Below, piece after piece: positions 49,073 to 61,334 of a DNA stretch of 64,000 bases. How positions within the stretch are numbered: position 1 is the first letter of the stretch; each line of letters starts with the position of its first letter. Position numbers and translations under genes: made by a program. This DNA is from Parus major. Its lineage: Eukaryota; Chordata; Aves; Passeriformes; Paridae. The stretch spans positions 15,168,751 through 15,232,750 of the forward strand of contig NC_031770.1 of assembly GCF_001522545.3 (NCBI RefSeq), in the 5' to 3' direction. A model generated the notes under the pieces. The model had not been told where the DNA came from, made no database searches, and saw nothing but the letters and a program-made list of their open reading frames with translations.

Positions 49073-51530
49073 AGAAGCATTATATAGAACAAAAATGAAC
49101 TCATAGTACCTGGTGGGTTTTGGTTTCACTTGATCTCGTGCACGTGTGCTGAGATTACCAGTCTCCCGAATCACACCTGTAAGCACCTCTTCCCTAAAGA
49201 ATACCTTCTTTATACATGCCAGCATTCTTTAGAGTGTTGTGTGATTTTGTTGTTGCCTGTGAATTTTCTTCTCTGCTTCAGACAGAGGATGAGAATAAAA
49301 CACTTGGTATAAAAACACTAAATAATTTCTTTCCATTTTGTAAGCAGTACAATTCCAAATATTAATTCAGTTGTGCTTCATGGCAAGGCTTAGGCTGGTG
49401 CTGAATTCAAAAGCAATGAAATTGTGTCATTTTTCAGTTACCTTTCAGATTGATTCCTTTTACATCCCCTTAGATAAACAAATTTGGTTATCTGCCATCT
49501 TAATTTCTTCCCTGTCTTTTGTCTCCATCTGTTCATCACAAGCTGAACACTTCTTATTGTGACATCCTTTCAAACTGCCATCTTTTTTCTTGGAGACCTT
49601 TTGCTCACTGTTTTCCCACCCACTCTGACCTTCACCGTCACATACTTTATTTTCTTGGCTTTGGCTCTTCGTATATCCTGTATTTGGCTATTTGTTGTAT
49701 CCATTTTCTACCTTACCAAATCCATGTTATTTCTTGCTAGATCAAGTAGGGTTCAGAGCTCTTATTGACTCCTTTTTTTCTAGGTAGGATTGGTGTGGAA
49801 AGTGCTGGAGGCTCAGACAAGGTTCCACTACAGACATTCCACCTGTCTATTTTGAAACTGGTCCTGGAAGTCTTTAAGATCAGTGTAGGGTCCTTTCCAT
49901 GGCTCCCTCAACAAATGCAGTACTTCTGACTAGAATGCTTTGATTGTATCTGATAACCATCCCCAGCTCACCTTTAATGAAATCCCAAGCTGCCCTGGCT
50001 GCAGCTGGTGGGCTGGGACAGAGGTGACAAAATTAATTTCCATAGAGGTGAAGAAAGCAGTTAAAGGGACCCCTGAATAGATGCCATTCATATACCCTGA
50101 ATAAATACCATTATTTCCCTCCCTCAGCCTAGGAAACAAAAGTGAATGCTGCAGCTGGGCACTGCAGTGTGTATCCATAGACAGTGGATTGCCTTGCATA
50201 CTCCTTTCAATATGTTTTTTTACAGGGGGATATTTTGTGCTCCTCTGATATTTTTTGTGACCAGACCTCAGAGGGGAGTGCCAGCCATTGTCAAATGTCT
50301 GCTACACATCTTGCTTCATGTGTGTGTGGGGTAAATCCATCTTCTCTGCAAAGCACCAGTGTTCCACATACCCATCAGCACTATATTGAAGATTTCTGCT
50401 GTTAAAAAAAAGCCACTGTTGCACTCCCTTCCCAAAGCATCTGGGAGCTGACCCTCATGGCATGGTATGAATCCAGCTCTGTGCCAGCTCACCTCCTGGG
50501 GGCATCTGCACATCCCTTCCCCTATCATCAGCTCTGCAGTGAAATGTGCCCATTCTAATAGTCAAGGTCTGTGTTTCAGAAATATCAATGGCTGGGGATA
50601 TACCACATGCCATACCTTAGCAACCCTGTATTTTAATGAGGAGCTATTTTCTGACAGCACAAGAGAGTCTGTGGGAGTTTTAACATCCAGGAATGTTGGG
50701 GAGTGAAACCTGAAGCAGAACTTGTCAGCCTGCAAATTATTTATTACCTGTGAGCAAAAGAAGTGTGGGCTGGACTTCCACTAATTGCTGTGGCCTGGAG
50801 ATGTGGTCCTGCCTGCTTTCTTGGCCAGATCTCCTCTGCCTACCTTTTAGCTGAGAGAATTGGGACTCCCTGTCCTTCCTGGGGAGAGCCTTTCTCCGTC
50901 CAAGGAGTGTACCTGGGTCTTGAAAGGTTTTCCTGGAAAATTCTCATTTTATTTTCCTGGTTGGTCAAAGCTGCTAACAAAGACACTTCGATTTGTCCTC
51001 ATAGAAGAATAACTTCAGCCAATCTTCCCAAGGAGGCTGCTGCTACAATTTGTGATTAAAGTGATTTATGATTCCAGCTCATCCTGATCTGGCTGAACTA
51101 GACATCTATGGAATTTGAAAGGGAAGCACTGTTTGTGACTGGCTTGAAGGATATATGATATCTGACTATAATCTTTAGGATAAAACATGTCCACATCACT
51201 TCAAGTTCTTAGGCCAGACCTAAGTTTGCATGTTTCTTCTGAAAAAAACCTTGGGTCAGGTCCTTCCCAAGGCTGTGTTTAAGCACTGTTTATTACAACA
51301 ACAAGCTTTGGGACAGACATTGTTTGTCTCATGTTGGTTGAAGTAGTATTTATAGGAAATCTGAAGCAACTTTATTTCCCCAGGATTCCACACAGAGAAT
51401 GTCAGATTTGGAGCTTTCTAAAGGCAGCTGCCACCTTAAAATAGACTGGGAGAATTCCTATTGTTCAGGTGACATAATGAGGCTGAGATGCAAATGCAGA
51501 GGGAAGCAATAGCTGGTATGTTTTGACTGA

Positions 51531-51546
51531 TTTTTTTTTTTTTTTT
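51531..51546. repeat. Poly-T tract
   Basis: Sixteen consecutive T bases. It could be the complement of a retroposon poly(A), but no body is recognisable next to it. Confidence 0.85.
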
Positions 51547-51877
51547 GGAGACATCTCTCTGTCTCTTTCTCCCCTTTCCTTAACAATAGATTTTATAGGG
51601 GAGATAGAGGAAGACCAGGGGCCAGCTCTGTCTGGAGAAGTTGGGATGTACAGCCTGCACAGAGGGTGAACGTGGCTTAACGCCTACATCTGACGGGAGC
51701 TGATTTAGACATTTCCTCCCGCTCTGCAGAGGGCTGCACTGCAGTATCAAACACTGGTGCCTCCCTCCATCCCCCTCCCCCTTTCCCAAAGGAGGAGAGG
51801 AGGAACAAGCAGCAGTCAATAGCTGGTGGCTGATACCTTCACTGTAGATGCAGAAGCACTGAATTGAGGTGTGGGTG

Positions 51878-52032
51878 TGTTCAGATATCCAGCACCAAGC
51901 CTGCCAGAGCTCTAGAAACGTTTGGACAACACTCTCAGGCACATGATTCTTGGGGAGTCCTGTGCAGGGTCCAGGGCTGGGCTTGATGATCCTTGTGTGT
52001 CCCCCCAATTCAGCATATTCTCTGATCTTTGC
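51878..52032 (+). mobile_element. CR1 LINE 3' fragment
   Basis: Blocks AGCACCAAGCCTG, AACGTTTGGACAACACTCTC, CTTGGGGAGTCCTGTGCAGG, TTGATGATCCTTGTG and AATTCAGCATATTC follow in the order found in the 3' end of a CR1 subfamily. The terminal octamer repeats are reduced to TCTCTGATCTTTGC. The fragment is short, sense-oriented and non-coding. Long minus-strand reading frames over it are shadows. Confidence 0.85.
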
Positions 52033-55000
52033 AGACCATGAGCGTTGCACTGTGGGGAGAGTGAGATGCTCTGTGTGTCACCCCACCAGCAACTCTGCTG
52101 AGGAGCACAGGAAAACACATCGGTCAAGCTTCATTGAATCCAGGACACCCTCACAGATTGCCTGAGTGAATCAGCAGTTACCAGCACTGGGCTACATTTT
52201 GTTGCTGAAAAATCCTACTTGCATCTAGAGGAGTCAGAAGGATGGCAGGTGGTACAGGCCTGGGAATGAAGAGGCCTCAGGCCGATGTCCACTGCTGCCA
52301 CCAGCTTTCCCCTATACCCCATTTTCCCTACAAGGTCATCTCACTTTCTGACTTTCAAATTACCACCACCCTGTGTGAAATAAGAGGGCTGTGAAAGAGG
52401 TAGAAGTTGTCTGTCAAAAGTACTATTTTGTCAACTAAAGAAGCCATGGCAACATAAAGCTACAGCACAGTTTCCATCACAAGACTAACTTGAGTCAGTC
52501 ACTGCCTTTGAAACATCTGTGGTGTGGGCTAAAAGTAGACTTTTCTACCAGAATTGAAGGACATTGAAGGAGTCACAAAAAGTAGCCTAAAATAGGGTGA
52601 GGAAAAGAGGATTATCAGATAAGGGTGGGGGGAGGAAGGAAGAACAGAAGAGTGCAAGAAGTGCCTCAAGTTTCCCTGCTTTTATTGGTGTTACTCTTCT
52701 TCAGCCAGACTGATGAGTTTACAGGACATGTTGAATGGTGACCTAGCAAGTGGAACCACTGTTGAGACTCTTGTTGCTAAGATTCTTAATAATAACCATG
52801 CTCCTGCCAGGAATTACCTGCAGCTGGGGAGTTACACCACTGCTTACTTCTGCAGGGACTGGGAACTTGTAGGAGCCGTACCTGGGGGTTTTTCCAGATG
52901 TGTACCAGTTCCTCTTTTGCCTTTGTTCTGTGTTATGCTAACTTCTGTCCTCCCTGCATTCCTGCTTGTTCTAGGAATGCATCTATCTGGAGACTGGAAA
53001 TGTGAGAGAGCAATAGCAAGTTGATATTTTACCTGTGAAAATGCAAACATTAGTCCTAGAAGGACAAAGTTGCTTCTCTGTGAGAGCGATTTGAGATATC
53101 TGAAAGAGCTGAGATGTAGCAGGGAATATTTTGGAATGGCTTTGCGATGTGAGAAACAAAACAGGCCAGTTTGAGGCCTGCATGTATTATGGTAGCCTGC
53201 CCTTGGACACAACACACTTGTTTGGATGGCTAAACTGATTTTTATTAAAGAAAAACATTTCTACAGTGTTTTCCCTTTAATATCTCCAAGTGCTTTAATA
53301 GGCTTGGGAGATGCTGGGGAGCAATCAACACACAAGCTGTCTGTGAATCTTGCAGCATTTATTTCTATGAATGTAAACTTTTCTTACTCTCTTTTTATTC
53401 AGACATCAAAAGGAAAGGAACAAGAAAAAGGGAAAGGCTGAGACTTATGCAAAATACTTTTCTCTATCCTTTTTTCTGAAGAAAAGAACAATTACCATTG
53501 CATGTAAATAATCTTTTTTCCCCTTGCCTATTCTAGACACACTTTCACCACTTCAGTGTAATTAGGCATAACGTACTGAGATGATTTATATGCCAGACCT
53601 AAGGACAATATTGTGGTTCACTGCTATTAGGCAGAAGGCACTGAAATCTCAGTTTACATTTCAGACCTAACAAAAAATGCTGTAATTGTATCATTCTTTT
53701 AACAGATGCTTTGATGCTGATTTGAAATTTGGGGACTATGACTTCAGATTTTGAAGTAAAAGGCCACCTAAGATAATGAGCAAAAAGACAGGAACAGAGT
53801 TAAAATATTAAGGGTCGGGTGTGCAGGGATGCTTTTAAGATGTGCCAGAAAGCCGAATTCCAAGGACAGGAAGGCAAGCTGGCACACAGAGGAATTTGGA
53901 TGCTTAAACAAATTGATGACTTCTGTAATTAGGAGTTTTAAAACCCCCTTAAAAAGAAATTAAGGGTCTGCAGTGTTGGTAGGAGATCACTGTCTGAGGG
54001 ATGCACAGTGCCCTGAAGAAGGAGGAGAGGTTTATGTGCAGCCTTGAAGGAGGACAGAGAAATCACTGTGGTTCTGAACACATTCTGAACACAGTGCCAG
54101 GCTCCCTGCGCTCAGAGCTCACACAGCCACATGAACTCGGTGCTGCTGTTCCAGAGTTTGACTTGGGCAAGCTAGGGACAGGTTTGCAGGGGTGCAGTGA
54201 GCACAGAGATGTATGGGTACCTGCTTGCTCTGAAAATCAGGTTTTACTGTTCTCAGTCTAGCTGCTTTTGTAAATACTGACCTTGACAATTTTGGTTCCT
54301 TGTCCTGGTAGAGGAGTGCTTGGAGATGCTCTTGTGAGAAGGAAATTTCTTCTTGTTTTTGCAAATTTTTTGATTAAAATCTCCTGGCTCCCCTTCCCCC
54401 AGAGTGTATTCTCTTGTCTCCATAAGGAGTGTATGTGGCCTTGACTGGTGGGTCACCTCTTCATCACCTGTGGGACATAAACCTGTGATGAAACTCCACT
54501 GATGTGGAGCTCAAGAAAAATGTGTGGTGTTTCATTCTTTTCTGAATGAAAAGATGTGTAAAAGTCAATGCCAAGGTAAAGCAAATATTTTCAAATCCCT
54601 TTCTTGACAGGCAAGAGTCTGACTAGTAGCCTGATAGACAGGAACAGTCTCTGGGCATGGCTGGTAGGGTGTGGCTCTCAGTGCTGGGCTGGCTGCACCA
54701 AGCAATGGTCCAGGGTGACTCTCCTGAGGGCTGGTGGCAACAGCAAGGACAAAACGGACTCATAGTGGGGAGTTAGGAATTTTATTTAAAGGTATTTATG
54801 CAGGTGAGTGTCAGATCTGTGGTGCAGCATTTGTGTCTCACAGCGTGAAGTCTGTGTCACCATCTTCCTGAGGGACAAACCCCACATCATAGCTGCCAGC
54901 AGCTCTGTGTTCCCATTTAATGGGCACTGCCCCTGCACTGCTGGTTGCCATGAAGAACTTCTGGAGGACTGTGGAAGTAGAAATGCTAGGGTGTAAATAG

Positions 55001-55829
55001 CTCCCTGGCTGAACCTCCACCCTGTCTCCTGAAGCAGTAATCACTGTGTAACCTCTGTGTTAAACCAGTTCCTGTGCTGAAGAAAGAATCCAGCCTGGCC
55101 ACGAGTGGTCTGGCAGCCCTGTGTGTGTGACAGACGTGTACAATCTGTACCCCACTATTTGTCTTTCACACAGCACCTCTAAGGGAGTGTAAACCTTCTA
55201 TCCTTCCTGCAAACAGCACTCACAGCAGCAGAACCTGTTTCTCTCCCATAGCTTTTGTAAATCAATGGTTGCTCTTCTGACCTGACCCAGATTTGTTCTC
55301 TAGTTATTCCCTGGTGGGATGGAGGAGCCAGCAGCTTGCTCTTTGTTTGAACAACATTGTACACATCCTAAAATACCTGAGATAGGATGCTGTGGGCTGC
55401 TAGCTTCAGAGAAGGGGCTGGTGCACACTGGTTTTCAGTATCTGTGAGGCTGTGCTTCGGAAATTGGGTATTTCACTGAATTAGCTGCCCTGTGAGCAGA
55501 GAGATCATTTCATCACTTGCTGAGCAAGTGGCAGCACTGCAGAAAAAGGCCAAGAAGGCCTAGGCTTGATGGTGTAGCCTGGAAAGACAACGGAGACACT
55601 TAACTAGACCCAGTTCTCTGAGATTATCTTTGGATGCTCATCTTTCTCACCATCATTATTTCAGCTTAGAAAATACTTCCCTTATGGAAGCCAATGTTGT
55701 TTTACCACTACTTTTGCCATTTGTTGGCTAGAGAAACACAGCTAGTATGAGAAGACGTTTAATTTATTGTTAGTCTACTTAAAAATTTTACTTTAAAAAG
55801 TGTGCTCAGAGAGAACATGGAGTCATCAA
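52033..55829. other. Intergenic, no gene recognised
   Basis: Only short frames occur. The 103-codon + frame at 52713-53024 ends in a hydrophobic segment but has no other gene signal. Confidence 0.6.
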
Positions 55830-56335
55830 TTACAATGATGCTAAAAATGATAAACAATATCACCTAGAGTGTTAGAGAGAAAGGGTCAAAACTAACACAT
55901 AAGAGCACTTTACTGCTGCAGCTTTCCCCGGGCTTTGCTCAGCCCTCCACTCCCAGGGTACCAGATTCAGAGGTGCTGTCTGTCCCCAGGAGAAGGGGGA
56001 CAGCTGCAGGTGTCATGGGCCCATCAAGTCCTTTGTTCCAGCAGCACAGTGACAATGGTGGGAAGATGATCATGGTGATTCTGCCTCCTCCTCTGCTGGA
56101 GTCCACCTGGAGCTGCTTCTACCATGTCTTTAAGGCTCCCCTCGCAGTGCCCCTCGGCCGTCAGAGCTGGGTGCATTGCACTGACCCAGGCAGAGCTGTG
56201 CACACCTTGCAGAGCTGCTCCTGGCCCTCCTGGCTGTTGTGAGCCATGTTTCCCAGCCCCGAGGTCGCGTTCCTGTTGATGCAGCAGCTGCCTGGGAGGA
56301 GTAGTTCATAGCACTGGGGCTGCTGGGTCCCTGCA
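55830..56335 (-). repeat. Copy A of the ~500-bp dispersed repeat, LTR-like
   Basis: This is the partner of the 61335-61872 copy, in the same orientation and about 5.5 kb away. It lies 3' of the Gag-like ORF in that ORF's orientation, where a 3' LTR would be. In both copies the minus strand reads a short CKVCTALPG peptide in one frame and an S-A-R-C-A-x-L-C-L peptide in another. The repeat could therefore derive from a coding or exon-like segment instead of an LTR. Confidence 0.5.
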
Positions 56336-56339
56336 TGTC

Positions 56340-59300
56340 CCAACCAAAGCAAGGTTCACAGACCTCTCTCTCAGGTTTTGCAGCATTAGTAAATGGCCTG
56401 AGGTGTTTCTGGCAGTGGCCAGGCTGTGTTTCATGTGCTGTTCATGGGGTGAACAGACCCCCTCTGCCACCCCATGGGTGTGAGCCATCACACACGAGTC
56501 CAGCAAGGACATTGCAAACCCTCCTGTGGCTCAAGGCTCCTCATCAGGACCGAGCAGCTGATCTTCTTGGAGGCATTTGCTCTTTCCTACCTGGTCTTGC
56601 CTCGTGTGGGTCTGAGGGTGGCCTGTGGCTCTTGACTTCGGTGCATGGCTGCTGCTTGGTTTACATATTTTTTTTTACAGCCAGTTTAATAGTTTTCACA
56701 ATTTAACGAATTCTTGCAATTCCCAGGATTACACTTCTAGACTTGACGGCCTAGTTAAAAACACCAGTAGGTGATGGCAGTGCCAACAAGGAAGGATTTA
56801 CACCAAGGATGATGGCCAGCATATTTTATTGCTTTTTTTTTTTTTTAGTAAGAGCAACTTGCTCATTTTTGTGACATACTGCAAACCTTGCTTTGGTACC
56901 TGTGAGACTACAGAAGTTGCAGGTAGATGCTTTAATCTGCAACAACTGATCAAAACCTAGCCCAAACATACACAGTTCGAAAGTTTCTTTGTTCAATACA
57001 CAGCTAAAAAGTTTCTAGCAATTTTAGTCCACTTCTAAAACTATTGTGTCATTAAAATCATGCATTTAAATTGAAGTTACATTAAACAGTCATGCATTAC
57101 CAGACAGCTTAGACATGCAGAGGTGATTTCTGGATTCTGGAGATACACACAAACACAGCTAGATCCTGTATAAGTGATTACATTCCCACTGGAAACCAAA
57201 GAGTATATTTCCTATTCACCTCTGGCTAGACCCAGTTCTTAACTGATTATCTTTCTGTAAGCAATTTGCATGTGTAAGTGCTTCTTGCTTGCTGGTGTCC
57301 CTCCAGAGAGGCAGCTAGGAGCACTCCACCTTTTTGGGCTGCTTGACAGGATCACTGTGCAGCTCTCATCCTAGGAAACCTGCTGGCAGTGTCTAAAGTC
57401 ACCTCCTCATCTCCTCCATAACAAAATAAATTTTTTCATCAACACACTACATGTATCATCCATGTATGCAATTATTTGATATCTCCATCACTGGGGACTT
57501 TTAGTTTTCTACCTATCCCAGCACCATCAGTTTATACATAGGTGCTCTAAATTAAACGAAAAACTGTGCAAAGCTACACTAAGTGTATATATTTTTGAAA
57601 TATAACTCACCCTACTAAAATTTTCTACACTTTATTTTTTCATCTTTGCTTCTCGTAGTATTTCAAAATACTATGTTTTTCAGCCCTGTGTTTCCTGTTT
57701 CACATATACAGGTCTTTGTCAGTTGGGATCACTGTCAATAACAGGAGTTATGCCCATACTCATCAAAGGAAACTAGATTTCTCTTATTTGGAGACGGTTA
57801 TCACTTTAAAATGGATCAACTTTTTCCTTGTCACCACAGTTTGTTAATTCTTTTCTCTTATTTGAGCTTCAGTAATAGCAACTGTTCTAAAAAAAGGAGG
57901 CTATATTTTTCCACACATCTATGCATGTATGATAATAAAGCAAAATAAAAGCAAGCAAGCAAGCACTAAGCATGATACAATTAACAGTATCCAGAATTGT
58001 TACTTATTCTTCTGTGCTACCTATGGAAGACAAACAGCAAAGATTGTTATGAATAGTTATCTCAGTTAAACAAGGTAGAAAACATGTACACCCATACAAC
58101 TTTTGATGATATTAAGGATCTAATAAATTGCTTCTTCACATATTTTTATACAATTTATTAGGTTATGTTTTTAAACAGTTGCTCACCAGGCCTCCATCGT
58201 AACTGCTTCAGCTGATTCCATATTATCTCTGTAACAGAAGAACTTTATATTTTAATTAAAAAATATTACATTAATGTGTGTATTTTACCATTTTAGGTGG
58301 TTTTAATTAATTTTTTTTACTTCTCTTTTTCTCCACTCTAAGAAAAAAATGCAGGTGTTAATGCACCAACCATGCATCACAGATTTAACTTTTTGCTTTC
58401 AGAGAGAATGCTGTCCCAAGTCAATTAGAATATTTTATCATTAATAACCATCTCAAAATTTTATAGGTACATACATAATCTGCCACTTTTCAAGCTTGTA
58501 ACTTTTTAAGCATTGGTAGCAATTAGTTCACATTCCTCTGTTTCAATCTTTTTTCCCTTTTTTTTAATACCACTCCTAAATTTCTCAGCTTCACGTACTT
58601 CCACACCCTTATGTGAGAACACACTACTGAATTAAACAATACTAATTCTAAACATGAGCTGCTTCATTTTGTTGGTACCTCTTGAATTTACTCTGCTTGT
58701 ACCTCTTGGTTTCTCTGCTTGGCCTCTGACAACAGGCAGGTATTATTTTTTTTAAATAATTGGCTTTTTTCCTAAATCCAAACCCTTTTGAATTGCCTAC
58801 AGAAGACCCAGAAAGCAGATCTTATTCTTTCCTCCTTGCTCCATCCTCAGGGTTTATACCATGCTTGGGACTTTAACCTTTCTTGCACATCCCTCCGCAC
58901 CTAGAGCTCATTCCCAGTCCTACCGCTGCACATCACTGCTCACAAACACTGCAGCCCAGCTGGGATCACAGCTCCAGTGTTTTATCAGTCCTAAAGGCCT
59001 TCTTTTGTTCCCAAAACACCTTCTGCTAGCTTGGTCTGAGCAGTATTTGACCCCCCTGCCCAGACTCAGCGCAGCAGAGTGGGCGCTGGGGTGGCTGTGG
59101 CAGAGCTCAAGCAGCCTCTGCTTTACTGCAGCCCGGACTTGTTCCTGCTGGAAAAGTCAACTTTTCCCTCTGTGTTTCTCCTGTGAAAATAAGCAAACCC
59201 CAAACCCCCTAACACTTCACTCCTCCTGCATTTCTCTCCCCAGAGGAGCCCTCTCGGTGTGCTCTGGAGGCGGTCTGGTGCCGCAGCTTTATGTGTGCCA

Positions 59301-59417
59301 TGTATGATAATGATACCTGGTGGGCTCTGCTTCCCATGGCCCCCAGGTGTGGGAGCCTTCCCCAGTGATCCGCCTTTGGGCTGACCACGAGCCCGGGGAA
59401 GAGGGGCTCTGTCTGCC
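56340..59417. other. Non-coding stretch between repeat copy A and the Gag-like ORF
   Basis: The sequence is AT-rich and stop-dense from about 56.7 to 58.8 kb. No reverse transcriptase, integrase or env-like reading frame was recognisable on either strand. A (GCAA)n patch lies near 57949-57964. If an ERV once filled this interval, its pol region has been lost or decayed beyond recognition. The GC-richer part from 58.86 to 59.42 kb borders the ORF and shows nothing assignable. Confidence 0.5.
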
Positions 59418-60713
59418 TCAGGCCATGACAGGGAGGGCAGGAGCCCCGGGCTCGCTTCCCTCTCTTCTCCGGCTGATCTCCAGCAGGCGATCCAACAAAA
59501 CCCTGGTGGGAGCGTTATCCCAGCGGGCCATGTCCTCCCCCCGGCCCCGAAGCTCCCTCCAGATGTCCACTCGCATCGTGCTTAACTCCCTCCTGGCCAT
59601 GGTGTTCTGTACCACGAATCGGGGGGCTGCACCGTACTGCCACTGCCTCCTGCCCTGCCACCTCCCTCTCCTCCCTTTTCCCGCGGAGGGGCTCGGGGGG
59701 CTCACAGCGGCAGAGGCGGGGGTCTGCGGCACCTCCGGCTCCCGCACATCCCTGGGGTTTTCCCTTCCTCTCCCGTATCCCCCTCTGTCCTCCCTCGGCC
59801 AGACACCGCCTGCCGGCTGCTCTCTCCTCCCCGGGGTGCTCCTGGGTTTGAGCTGGCGAGGAGCTGGGCAAGGGCTGGCTGTTCCCTCCGTGATAACTTG
59901 TCCTGCCTGTGGCTGCTCGTTCCTCTCACTGCCCTGCTCCGCTACTCCCCTCTCCCTTTCCCCAGCCATTGGAGCACAGGGAAGTGAAACACGATTTGCT
60001 TTTAATCTTTCTGGCCTCTCAAAAACTACTGACTGTGGGCTTGCAAGCTTACACTCCCCTGTGGAGGGGCTGCCTTCTGGATGAACCCGCTCCTTTCCAT
60101 CCCAGTGCTCATCATCCCTCTGAAGGGGGGATTTTGTAGGGGCCACGACAGCCCCGTGCTTCGCCTCTAATGCAGCTTTTAACTTTTCCATCTTGACCTC
60201 ACAGGCCTGGTGGTCTGTGCTCCTGTCTTTCAGGGTCTGTATTTTTTGTACCAGTAATTGGATTGTTCTTTGTGCCTCCTCTACAGCTTTTGTACTGATG
60301 GCTACTTTTTCCTTCAATGCCTGATTTTCATTCAAAATGGCCTTTTTTTGTTCACACGCCTCTTGATACTGGAGAACACTTCGCACTTGTTCCACGGCCA
60401 CAGCTCCTTCTCGAGTTATACCCTCCTCTAGTTTAAGCTGCTGAGCCTTTATTTCTTCTTTCAGTTTCTTGTTTTCCTCCTTTAGGTTCTTAATTTCTAC
60501 CTGGGCCGCCTGTTTTTCTTCTGCTAAGCTTTTGGCAACTAACCACACTGCCCATGCTCCTGCACATTTTAAGGATTTTTGGGAGAAAAGCTTACACTTG
60601 GTCATTTCTTTTAATTTGGAAAACTCTAGATCAGCCTGCTGCATACTTCTGCAAGAGTTTGGACCCCAGGGGTTTTTTCCCCACTGAATAACCCAATTTT
60701 CCAGCTCTGACAT
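59418..60713 (-). CDS. ERV Gag-like coiled-coil protein, 431 aa, intact ORF (function unknown)
   Basis: This is an uninterrupted 431-codon single-exon ORF from ATG at 60713 (context AAAAAGATGT) to TGA at 59418-59420. It is by far the longest ORF outside the CpG island. Residues 1-60 are mixed, with five Trp and a hydrophobic AGAWAVWLVA patch. About 60-185 are heptad-rich Lys/Glu/Gln/Leu sequence predicted as coiled coil. About 190-350 are low-complexity, rich in Pro, Gly, Arg and Glu. Residues 351-431 have a basic GRRGRWQGRRQWQY segment and a helical tail (IWRELRGRGEDMARW, LLDRLLEISRR). No CCHC zinc knuckle, protease or polymerase motif is seen. The layout resembles avian ERV Gag-type proteins, but the family call is inference. 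The alternatives are a lineage-specific host gene or a domesticated gag. No introns are apparent. Confidence 0.5.
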   Translation of the reverse strand: MSELENWVIQWGKNPWGPNSCRSMQQADLEFSKLKEMTKCKLFSQKSLKCAGAWAVWLVAKSLAEEKQAAQVEIKNLKEENKKLKEEIKAQQLKLEEGITREGAVAVEQVRSVLQYQEACEQKKAILNENQALKEKVAISTKAVEEAQRTIQLLVQKIQTLKDRSTDHQACEVKMEKLKAALEAKHGAVVAPTKSPLQRDDEHWDGKERVHPEGSPSTGECKLASPQSVVFERPERLKANRVSLPCAPMAGERERGVAEQGSERNEQPQAGQVITEGTASPCPAPRQLKPRSTPGRREQPAGGVWPREDRGGYGRGRENPRDVREPEVPQTPASAAVSPPSPSAGKGRRGRWQGRRQWQYGAAPRFVVQNTMARRELSTMRVDIWRELRGRGEDMARWDNAPTRVLLDRLLEISRRREGSEPGAPALPVMA

Positions 60714-61334
60714 CTTTTTGTCTTCCCTAAAGGTCTCTAGACTTTACAGAAAGGTCCGTTTACAATCTACAGCTCAAGCAGGTTGAAAGAAGATGGCAGA
60801 GCCTCACCCAAATCTGGACTTGCTCCTCTGTTGTTTTCCTAGTGTACTTCTTCCCTCCAGAAGGTTTTCTCAAACAAGAAATCCCCTAAGCAGGGATTTC
60901 TAATTTATCTCTTCTCACAGACAAGGCAGAGAGCTTTCATTCCTCTGTTCAAAGATGGTTAGAGGCATCCCTTGAAGATTTCTCATACCTAGGCAGAAGG
61001 AAGAAGGCCCTCAAACCTTCTGGATTCCTCACTTCAATATTTTCAACTAGTCTGTGTTGCCCCCAAAACCAGGTGCTATTCTTTGAGCAAGACACTTGAG
61101 GCTATGTGAACACAGAGTAGCCTTGTTGCTGGTTGTCTCTGACTGCCACAGGATGGCATCTGAAAAAAGGCTCTCTCAGAAGGGCTACTCACAAAAATGC
61201 CATAAGGGCTCCCCAGAGGGCTGCTGCCTTCTCTGCTGGTTCTGTGCACCACAGCTTGTGCCTTTACGTGGGCTGGAGATACACACCTCACATAGGTGCT
61301 GTTTGACTATTTCACAGTTCTAACAGCCTGATCA
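60714..61334 (-). other. Leader-like interval upstream of the Gag-like ORF
   Basis: About 620 bp lies between the ORF start and repeat copy B, the size expected for an ERV leader. I looked on the minus strand for a tRNA-complementary primer-binding site next to copy B and saw none that was convincing. Confidence 0.35.

Larger units (their letters stand above)
48160..51877. other. Intergenic, no gene recognised
   Basis: It contains the (AT)n microsatellite and the poly-T tract; nothing else could be supported. Confidence 0.6.

Noticed and set aside
59320..60084. 254-codon + strand ORF
   Set aside because: It is the antisense shadow of the GC-rich 3' half of the 431-codon minus-strand ORF.
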